This document shows positions 7,972-15,079 of a stretch of DNA of 64,000 nt, in pieces (the first letter of the stretch is position 1; the number at the start of each line of letters is the position of its first letter). The position numbers and the translations under genes are program-made. The notes under the pieces were generated by a model, which had not been told where the DNA came from, made no database searches, and saw nothing but the letters and a program-made list of their open reading frames with translations. Source of the stretch: Streptomyces caeruleatus (GTDB lineage Bacteria; Actinomycetota; Actinomycetes; Streptomycetales; Streptomycetaceae); the NCBI RefSeq assembly GCF_001514235.1, contig NZ_KQ948929.1, forward strand, positions 485,566-549,565. The letters run 5' to 3'.

Positions 7972-8914
7972 TCAGCCGGTCGCGGCCGCGCCGGACTGCT
8001 CCGCCGCCTGGGCCTGGTAGAGCCGTCGCAGCCGGACCACGCCGAGGTCGTGCTGGTACAGGTTCCCCCGCTGGTCGGCGTCGGCGGGCATGGCCTCCAG
8101 CATCACGCGGTCCTGCTCCAGGACCTGCCAGTGGCGTTCCTCGATGAGGGTCCGGTAGAGGAAACGCCAGGTGTCGCGCTGCCAGTCGGCGACCCTGCGG
8201 TAGCGCCAGAAGAAGACGCCGGTGCGTCCGGCGTCCACCGGGCAGGCCATCCCGACGATGCCGAACGGGCCGCCCGGTCCGGCCGACGGCGGGTACGGGA
8301 TGGACAGGTCCACCCAGTCGACGCCGGTCCGGCACAGCTCCACCCAGTCGAAGTTGACGCCGCCGCCGGCCCAGATCAGCGAGCGCCGCGAGGCGCGCAA
8401 CAGGTCTTGAGCGGCGGCGAGTTCGACCGCGTCCGGGGACGGAGCCTCGGCGCCGGGCGCCGTGCCGTCCGTGTCCTGCTGTGCCGCGTACTGGAGGTCG
8501 ATCGGCCACTCCACGCTCGCGGGTCCGCCGGGCACGGCCAGCACCGCCGAGGTCGCCTCGCGCAGGACGCGTCCGGCATCGCGGGCGGACGTGACGGTGG
8601 CCGCGTACCGACACCGCGCCGAGCATGCCGAGTTGGTCCTTGGTCTCGTGGATGAAGCCGCGTCCACCGCCCAGGTGGGCCGACTCGATCTGCCCGGTGA
8701 CGTGCAGGACGGCCGTGCCGGACGCGAGCGCCTCGATCAGGGAGCCGGCCGCGTTGACGGCGGTGGCCTCGTGCCGGACGGGTACGAAACGCAGGTGCCG
8801 GTCGACGGCTTCCACGAGCGGCAGGTTGTGGACCGACACGATGCCGAAGACGGTGTCGATGCCGAGGGACTTCAGATGGGCTACGAGGAGTTCGCCCCCG
8901 TTGTCGTACTGCAT
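7972..8914 (-). pseudogene. Broken TPP-dependent enzyme fused to a Rieske oxygenase C terminus
   Basis: Reading leftwards from an ATG at 8914 (GAGGAG ribosome site overlapping the preceding gene's stop), the first part (8914 to about 8609) encodes the N-terminal domain of an acetolactate-synthase-like thiamine pyrophosphate enzyme (LLVAHLKSLGIDTVFGIVSV). The conserved block normally between VNAA and GNAAGSLIEA is missing, apparently lost between short repeats near 8746-8756. A frameshift near 8608-8611 changes the frame, which then continues TPP-enzyme sequence to LIWAGGG at about 8363. From there to 7972 the frame encodes what looks like the C terminus of a Rieske aromatic-ring hydroxylase alpha subunit (WQRDTWRFLYR, LEQDRVMLEAM). 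The cofactor-binding C-terminal domain of the TPP enzyme and the Rieske cluster are absent. The gene cannot make either enzyme. Confidence 0.75.
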
Positions 8915-8925
8915 GGGCAGGCTCC

Positions 8926-9645
8926 TCAGAGGATGCCGCGGCCGACTCCGCCGCAGACGTCGATGCTGGTTCCGGTGATGTACGAGGCGCGCGGGGAGAG
9001 CAGCGCGACGATCGCGTAGGCGACCTCCTCGGCGCGGCCGAGCCAGCCGAGTGCGACACCGCGGTCGGCGGCGAGTTCGGCCTGCCACTCCTCGTAGCCG
9101 AGGCCGCTGTCCGCGGCGGCGTGGCGGCGGGTCCACTGGCCGGTGTCGATCAGGCCGAGGCAGACGGAGTTGACCCGGATGCCCTGGGCGGCGAGTTCGA
9201 CGGACAGGGACTTGGAGAGGTTGAGGATGCCGGCGCGTGCGGCGCTGGTGGTGATCAGGCGGGTCTCGGGTTGTCTATCGAGGACGGCGTTGACGTTGAC
9301 GACCGCTGCCGTCTCCGAGGCCCGCAGGTGACTCCGTGCCGCCTTCAGCGGGTTGAGGACCCCGGCGAACTTCAGCTCCAGTTCGTCGCGCCAGTCCTCG
9401 GCGGTGGTGTCGTCGAGGCGTTTCATACGGGACTGTCCGGCGTTGTTGACCAGCCCGTCGAGGCCGCCGAAGTGCTGGGCCGCCGCCTGAGTGAAGTGCC
9501 GTACGGCGTCCGCGTCACGGACGTCGCAGGTGCCGGTGAACAGCCGGTCGGGTCCGGCGCCGAGGCGGGCGGCGGCCTTGGCGAGGCGTTCCGGGTCGCG
9601 TCCGCAGGCGGCGACGCGGGCGTCCTCGTCGAGCAGGGCGCGGAC
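8926..9645 (-). pseudogene. 5'-truncated short-chain dehydrogenase (SDR)
   Basis: About 239 residues of an SDR remain, from VRALLDEDARVAACGRD to the natural C terminus ITGTSIDVCGGVGRGIL. The first 25-30 residues with the dinucleotide-binding TGxxxGIG motif are gone; upstream of 9645 the frame runs into unrelated DNA that encodes a methyltransferase scrap on the other strand. NNAG is present, but the usual YxxxK is replaced by TSAAR, which suggests a variant SDR subfamily even when intact. Its stop (8926-8928) abuts the start of the TPP-enzyme remnant at 8914, so the two were once an operon. Confidence 0.75.
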
Positions 9646-9649
9646 CGGG

Positions 9650-9777
9650 CTCCCGACCGCGGGCCAGCTGGCGGCTGCGGGCGTCGAGGTCGTCGGGGTG
9701 GACCTGTCGGACGGGATGGTCACGCTGGCCCGCGCCCATGTGCCGGGCGGGGTGTTCCACCGGGCGGACATCGCGCG
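9650..9777 (+). pseudogene. SAM-dependent methyltransferase fragment (about 40 residues)
   Basis: The top strand encodes QLAAAGVEVVGVDLSDGM followed by VTLARAHVPGGVFHRADIA, a strong match to motif I-II of class I methyltransferases, where the D of GVDLS binds the SAM ribose. The glycine-rich motif before it and everything after ADIA are missing. It is bounded by the SDR fragment on the left and the phosphatase fragment on the right. Confidence 0.65.
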
Positions 9778-10353
9778 GTCGAGTCCCGCGACTCGGACGT
9801 CCTGACCGGGGTGGAACGCCTGTGCGCACGGCTGCGCGCCGCCGCCTCCGGAGCCACACCGCTCGCCTTGGAGACACTGTGCGACGAGGCCCTCGGCATG
9901 CTCGGCCCGGGCGGCCGGGACGGCGACGTGGCGCTGCTCGCCGCCCGCTTCGAGGGTCTGCTGCCGGAGACCGTCGCGTACTGGTACATGGCGCCTCGCC
10001 CGCAGACCGCGGGCCAGGCCCGTCGGCTGACCCGCAGGACGCTCGGCCACTGGGGGCTCGACTCGCTCGTGGAGACCACCGAGCTCATGGTCAGCGAGGT
10101 GGTGGCCAACGCCGTACGGTTCGCGTCCCGGCCGATCACGCTGAGGCTGCTCTGCACGGACGTCCTGCGCTGCGAAGTGGGTGACGACTCCCCGGTGGTG
10201 CCGAGGATGCGGCACGCGCGGCTGAGCGACGAGGGCGGCCGGGGGCTGTTCCTGGTCGACCAGCTGGCCCGGCGGTGGGGCGCGACGAGGGTGAGCACGG
10301 GCAAGATCGTCTGGTTCGAGCAGCCCCTGCCCGGCCCACCCGGGGTCCGGTGA
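9778..10353 (+). pseudogene. C-terminal remnant of a SpoIIE-family phosphatase with ATPase domain
   Basis: The frame starts abruptly at VESRDSDVLTGVERL, which is the last part of a PP2C-type phosphatase domain (the Asp-containing DGDVALLAARF element follows near 9930), and continues into a full HATPase_c domain with N box SEVVANAVRF and G box DEGGRGLFLVDQLARRWG. The same architecture is intact at the end of the protein at 15080-17848. The N-terminal sensor domains and most of the phosphatase domain are missing. An ATG at 9988 could in principle express the ATPase domain alone, but no ribosome binding site precedes it. The stop at 10351-10353 abuts the convergent TPR gene. Confidence 0.75.
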
Positions 10354-10354
10354 G

Positions 10355-12037
10355 TCAGCCGGCGCAGCAGTCCCCGTCGGCTGCCGTCCGGGCGGTCGTG
10401 TCGAGTCGGCAGAAGCAGGAGGCCTCGATCGGTACGTCCGCCAGCGCGGCGGCGAGACGCAGCTGCTGGGCCGGCATCCGCGCCTCCTCCGTCCGGCCCT
10501 GACGCATCAGGCATTCGTGCAGACCGTGCAGGGACCAGACGTTCCCGGGGTGCTGCAAGGGGCGCGGGAGGGTGCCGTCGAGGCCCAGGTCGGCCCGGTA
10601 GACCGCTTCCGCCTCCGCGAGGCGTCCCTGTTCGAGCAGGAGGGCGCCGTAGGCGTGCCGGGTGGGCTGCATCCAGCCCCACGGCTCGTCGTAGGGGAGG
10701 TTGTCGTCCAGGTCGATGGAGCGTTCCAGGGCGGCGAAGGCGGCGTCGTGGTCGCCCTTGCGGTACTCCAGTTCGCCGTCGAGCATCGCCGAGGCGATGG
10801 CGAGGATGTCGGCGCAGGTGTTGTTGAAGAGCATCCGGGTCTCGGGGACCCGGGCGACGGCCGCCTGGAAGAGCCGGCGTTCGGCCTCCGCCTCGGGGAC
10901 GCGATGGGTGGCGGAGAGGGCGACGCCCCGGGCGTAGTGCAGCATCGCCGTCGTCACGCAGTACAGCTCGGGGGCGGCGGGCATCGGCAGGTCCAGGATG
11001 TCGTCCCAGCGGCCGAAGCGGATCAGGACGTGCACCCGCATGGCGAGGAACGCCTCCAGCCAGTCGGCCATGGGCGGGCTCGGCACCCGCAGCAGGTCCT
11101 CCGGGATGGACGCCTCCAGCTGCGCCGCCGTGTCGAGGGCGACCTGGCTCTGGCCGAGGAACATCGCGCCGTAGATCTTGAAGTGGTAGTTGTGCGAGCG
11201 GTACAGGGTGTAGAAGTTCATCGCCCCGGCCCGGGCGTGGTACTTCTCGTCGGCCGCGATGGCCGCGGTGTTGTCGGAGACCACCCTCCGGTAGTCGCCG
11301 CACAGCACCTCCAGGTGCGAGGGCATGTGCAGCAGGTGCCCGGCGTCCGGCACCAGGCCGCGCAGCCGGTCGGCGACGGCCAGGGCCGCCTCGGGTGTCG
11401 GGGACATCTCCATCAGGTGGATGTACATGTGCACCACGCCCATGTGCTCGCGTCCCGCGTCGCCGGCGAGGGCCCGGTCGAGGACGGCCTTGGCCTGCGA
11501 GGTGCGGGCGCCTTCGGCCGGTTCGCCCGTTCTCAGGTCCCACAGCTGCCAGGGCGTGAGGTTCATCAGGGCGTCGGCGTACAGGGTCGCGACGTCCGGG
11601 TCGTCCGGGGCGAGCTCGTAGACCGTGCGCATGCTGTCGGCGTAGGGGGCGTTCCAGACCGAGCAGTCCTCGACGGCCTTCGCCTGCGGGTAGCGGGCGC
11701 GCAGTGCGGCGATGAGGGCCTGTTCGACGGGGGTGGCGGCCGCCGCCTTCTCGTGCGCCAGCTCGACGGCCGCGTGGGTGCGGGCGACGGTGCGGACGAG
11801 GTCCTGTTCGTCGAAGAACTCCCACGGTTTGTTGTAGTTCGGGCCGAGGGCGTAGGCGATGCCCCAGTGGGCCATGGCGCAGTCCGGATCGGCTTGTGCG
11901 GCGGCCTCGAAGCAGGCGACGGCCTCCTCGTGGTGGAAGGCGTACGTCCATGTCAGACCGCGGTCGAACCAGAGCTGCGCCTGGGCGGAGGACGTGGTCA
12001 CGGAGCGGGTGTAGGTGCCGAGGTCGTAGTACTCCAT
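10355..12037 (-). CDS. Tetratricopeptide-repeat protein
   Basis: This 560-residue soluble protein consists largely of helical repeats. TPR-like pairs are visible at the N terminus (AQLWFDRGLTWTYAFHHEEA, CFEAAAQADPDCAMAHWGIA) and again near the C terminus (ALLLEQGRLAEAEAVYRADL). The middle contains the motif HMPSHLEVLCGDYRRVVSDN, characteristic of this family of large bacterial TPR proteins with no assigned reaction. GGAGACC before the ATG at 12037 supports the start. The antisense frame is open far beyond this gene because of GC bias, but homology stops at the ATG. It is divergent from the phosphatase gene at 12389. It probably mediates protein-protein contacts (inference). Confidence 0.85.
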   Translation of the reverse strand: MEYYDLGTYTRSVTTSSAQAQLWFDRGLTWTYAFHHEEAVACFEAAAQADPDCAMAHWGIAYALGPNYNKPWEFFDEQDLVRTVARTHAAVELAHEKAAAATPVEQALIAALRARYPQAKAVEDCSVWNAPYADSMRTVYELAPDDPDVATLYADALMNLTPWQLWDLRTGEPAEGARTSQAKAVLDRALAGDAGREHMGVVHMYIHLMEMSPTPEAALAVADRLRGLVPDAGHLLHMPSHLEVLCGDYRRVVSDNTAAIAADEKYHARAGAMNFYTLYRSHNYHFKIYGAMFLGQSQVALDTAAQLEASIPEDLLRVPSPPMADWLEAFLAMRVHVLIRFGRWDDILDLPMPAAPELYCVTTAMLHYARGVALSATHRVPEAEAERRLFQAAVARVPETRMLFNNTCADILAIASAMLDGELEYRKGDHDAAFAALERSIDLDDNLPYDEPWGWMQPTRHAYGALLLEQGRLAEAEAVYRADLGLDGTLPRPLQHPGNVWSLHGLHECLMRQGRTEEARMPAQQLRLAAALADVPIEASCFCRLDTTARTAADGDCCAG

Positions 12038-12388
12038 GGTCGGTCTCCTGCCTGTGCTGCGCCCGGCGGTCAGTTCCCGAGTCTTCCGGAGGGGCTCGGG
12101 TCTCGCACCGACAACGGGGCGGGCCCGTGCGCGGTTTCGGGCCGGGCGTCTCCGGCGCCGAGGAAAGGGACAGCGCCTCGCGCCCTGGGGCACTTTCCGG
12201 ACCGTGGCCGCCGGCGCACGCCCCCGCGGCCGAGCGGCGTCGCTCCGCGCCCCCTGGGTACCCGGCCCACGGTGCGCCGACGGACCGGCCGGGTGGGCGG
12301 AGTGGGTCGCCCCAGGTGCGGGCGAGGGGGCTGGTGGCGCATTCTTGCTGTGTCGCGCGCGTGAAGGCGTACGGACGAGGTAGGGCCG
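12038..12388. other. Divergent intergenic region
   Basis: This 351-bp region separates the TPR gene (left) and phosphatase gene (right). No gene is supported. A TTGCTG at 12345-12350 followed 19 bases later by TACGGA is a weak promoter candidate for the rightward gene. The rest is GC-rich without a clear motif. Confidence 0.4.
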
Positions 12389-14914
12389 ATGACTGGGAGC
12401 GCCGAGGGCGCAGAGCGCATGCCCGGCAGGCTGGCGGCGCTGCTGATCGATGCCTCGGCGGAGGCGATCAGCGCGGCCGGTGGTCACGTCGGCGGGGTCT
12501 ATCTGCGCTCCCGCACGCCCGGACTGCTGCGGCTGGCGGTCCTGGAGGGGCTGCCCGGGCCGCTGTTCCGGCCATGGTGGCGCGTGCACGTGGACCGGCC
12601 GTTCCCCGTGGCGGACTCCTATCGGCTCGGGGTGGAGGTCGTGCTGCCGAACGCCACGGAGGCGATGCGCCGCTATCCGCAGTACGCGGCCGGTCTGCCC
12701 TTCCCGTTCGGCTCCCTGTACGCCCCCGTCGCGGGCCGGTCGAGCGTCTACGGGGTGCTGACGGCGCTGCTGCCCTCGGCGGCGGACGCGACGGAGCTGC
12801 TGCCCGTGCGCGAGCGCATGGCGCGGCTCGCCGAGGAGCTCGGCACGGCCCTGGAGAAGCTGGGGGAGCAGGACCCCTCGGCGGTGACCTGGGAGGACGG
12901 GCCCCTGTGTGTCCGGCCGCCCGCCAGCCGCCCGCCCTCCGGGCACCTCGGACGGTTCGCCTGGGATCCGGTGAGCGGTCTCCTGACGGCGGACGAGCGC
13001 CTGAACGTCGAACTGGGTTCGCTCGCCGCGGAGGCCCACGGCACCGCGGAGGGGTTCGCGGACGCGGTCGCCCCGGGTGACGCGGAGCGGATCCTGGCGG
13101 CGCTGCGGGAAGCGGCCGGTGGCCGTCCGCCCGCCCTGCCACTGGTCGTGCGCGGCCCCGACGGCGCCCCCCGTCTGGTCGAGGTCTGGGGGCCGTACGA
13201 CGACTCGGGCCTGCCCCGGGCGGCGACCGTACGGGGTGTCGTCCTCGACCCGGGGCCCGGCACGGTGGCGGACGCGGCGGCCGATCTGCTGCCGGACGGG
13301 GTGATGTGCCTGGACCGGCTCGGGACGGTCGTCTACGCGAATCCGCACGCGGCCCGGCTGCTGCGCCGGCCGCGCACCGAGCTGCTGGGCCGGCCCCTGT
13401 GGGAGGGCGTGCCGTGGCTCAACCAGCCCACCCTCGAGGACCATCTGCGCGGAGCGCTGCTGTCCCCGGACCCGGTGCACTTCCATGTCCGCAGACCGTC
13501 CGCCCATGGCCGTGAGGCCGCCGCCCACGCCATCGCGGGCGACTGGCTGGCCCTGTCCGTCTATCCCGGCCCGGACCTGCTGACCTGCACGATCCGGCTG
13601 GGCCACCGGGTGGCGGACAGCCCGTCCGACCTGCCCGACGCGCTCGGCGCGCCGGAGCCGGCCGGCGCTCCGTCGCTCAGCCCCCTGTACCGGCCCATCG
13701 TGCTCGCCATCGCCCTCACCGAGGCGGTCACCGCCCGTCAGGTGTCCGCCGTGGTGATGCGGGAGCTGCTGCCCGCGTTCGGCGGGCGTCGGCTGGCCAT
13801 CTACCTGCTCCAGGAGCGGCATCTGTACCTGGCCTGGGAGACGGGCTTCCCCAAGGGGTTCCTCGCCCCGTTCGACGGTGTGGGGCTGGACGAGCGGCTG
13901 CCCGGGGTCGAGACGTTGACCAGCGGGCGCCCGCTGTTCTTCGACTCGATGGAGCAGCTCGCCGAGTCCTATCCGGGGATCGCGCTGGACGCCACGGAGG
14001 GGGCGCGTGCCTTCCTGCCGCTGATCGCCTCCGGGCGTCCCGTCGGCTCCTGCATCCTCGGCTTCGACCGGCCGCGCAGCTTCAGCACCGAGGAACGCAC
14101 GGTGCTCACCGCCATGGCCGGGCTGATCGCGCACGCCATGGAGAAGGCACAGCGCTACGAGAGCGAGGCCGCGCTGGCCAGGGGATTGCAGCAGGCGCTG
14201 CTCCCGCGGCGGCTGTCGCAGCACCCGCTGATGGAGACCGCCGGACGCTATCTGCCCGGCACCCAGGGCATGGAGGTCGGCGGTGACTGGTACGACGTCG
14301 TCGCCGCCGGGGACGGGCTGGCTCTGGTGATCGGCGATGTGCAGGGGCACGGGGTGCAGGCGGCGGCCACCATGGGTCAGCTGCGCAGCGCGGTGCGGGC
14401 CTTCGCCCTCGGCGACCGGCCGCCCGACGAGGTCATGAGCGGCACCAACCACCTGCTCATCGACCTCGACGCCGGTCTGTTCGCGAGCTGCTGCTACATC
14501 CGTCTCGACCCCGCGACCGGCATCGCCCAGGCCGCCGTGGCCGGGCATCCGCCGCCGCTGCTGCGCAGCCCGGACGGCCGTACGCAGGTCGTCGACCTGC
14601 CCGGCGGGGTCGTGCTCGGCGTGGACCCGCAGGCCACGTATCCGGTGGCGGAGCTGCGGATGGAGCCGGGCGCCGTTCTGGCGCTGTACACGGACGGACT
14701 GGTGGAGCGGCCCGGGTTCGACATCGACGACGGGATCAGCGCGCTGCGGGTGGCGTTGGCCAAGGTCGGTGCGCCGGGTGCCCGGCCGGGCGGGCGCACG
14801 CTGGCGGGCGTCGCCGACCGGCTCACCGCGACCGCCCGGCACACGGCGGACCGCCCCGACGACATCGCGCTGCTGCTGGCCACCCGACGCGCCACCGCGC
14901 CGCACCGGAAGTGA
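12389..14914 (+). CDS. SpoIIE-family protein phosphatase with GAF-PAS-GAF sensors
   Basis: This 841-residue protein is a signalling phosphatase of the RsbU/SpoIIE (PP2C) type. A GAF-like domain lies at about residues 10-150, a PAS domain at about 290-400 (DLLPDGVMCLDRLGTVVYAN), a second GAF at about 430-590, and the PP2C domain at about 595-830. Metal-ligand motifs are present: GGDWYD near 631, GDVQGHG soon after, and DDIALLLA near the end. Unlike the next gene it lacks a C-terminal ATPase domain and membrane helices, so it is cytoplasmic. Such proteins dephosphorylate anti-anti-sigma factors and thereby release sigma factors. It is preceded by AGGTAGGG. No cognate anti-anti-sigma (STAS) gene lies in the window. 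Confidence 0.85.
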   Translation: MTGSAEGAERMPGRLAALLIDASAEAISAAGGHVGGVYLRSRTPGLLRLAVLEGLPGPLFRPWWRVHVDRPFPVADSYRLGVEVVLPNATEAMRRYPQYAAGLPFPFGSLYAPVAGRSSVYGVLTALLPSAADATELLPVRERMARLAEELGTALEKLGEQDPSAVTWEDGPLCVRPPASRPPSGHLGRFAWDPVSGLLTADERLNVELGSLAAEAHGTAEGFADAVAPGDAERILAALREAAGGRPPALPLVVRGPDGAPRLVEVWGPYDDSGLPRAATVRGVVLDPGPGTVADAAADLLPDGVMCLDRLGTVVYANPHAARLLRRPRTELLGRPLWEGVPWLNQPTLEDHLRGALLSPDPVHFHVRRPSAHGREAAAHAIAGDWLALSVYPGPDLLTCTIRLGHRVADSPSDLPDALGAPEPAGAPSLSPLYRPIVLAIALTEAVTARQVSAVVMRELLPAFGGRRLAIYLLQERHLYLAWETGFPKGFLAPFDGVGLDERLPGVETLTSGRPLFFDSMEQLAESYPGIALDATEGARAFLPLIASGRPVGSCILGFDRPRSFSTEERTVLTAMAGLIAHAMEKAQRYESEAALARGLQQALLPRRLSQHPLMETAGRYLPGTQGMEVGGDWYDVVAAGDGLALVIGDVQGHGVQAAATMGQLRSAVRAFALGDRPPDEVMSGTNHLLIDLDAGLFASCCYIRLDPATGIAQAAVAGHPPPLLRSPDGRTQVVDLPGGVVLGVDPQATYPVAELRMEPGAVLALYTDGLVERPGFDIDDGISALRVALAKVGAPGARPGGRTLAGVADRLTATARHTADRPDDIALLLATRRATAPHRK

Positions 14915-15079
14915 CCCGGCGGGCGGCCGGCATCCGGCGGCGTAACCCTGTTGCGGGGGCGGGAGTTGCCCGCATCCGGCGCTTCACACCTGTGGGGGAT
15001 GTGTGGGGGACGCAGCAGTCCCTGCCACGGTCCGTTACGTCTCTCGCCTCCGGAGGCCCGGCAGTGTAGACATGGGCAC

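Noticed and set aside
9646..10215. Upstream extension of the SDR frame as a real N terminus
   Set aside because: The added residues have no Rossmann motif and are antisense to a recognisable methyltransferase scrap and phosphatase/ATPase domain.
7972..10353. A new multidomain fusion enzyme
   Set aside because: Frame changes, a strand switch and missing cofactor-binding segments show that the pieces are gene remnants and not one protein.
9988..10353. Stand-alone ATPase gene starting at the internal ATG
   Set aside because: No ribosome site and the frame opens inside a phosphatase domain; kept only as a remote possibility within the remnant entry.
12038..14905. Long leftward open frame continuing far upstream of the TPR gene
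   Set aside because: It is antisense to the phosphatase gene, is Arg/Gly/Pro/Gln-rich and lacks any family motif; GC bias at codon third positions keeps it open.
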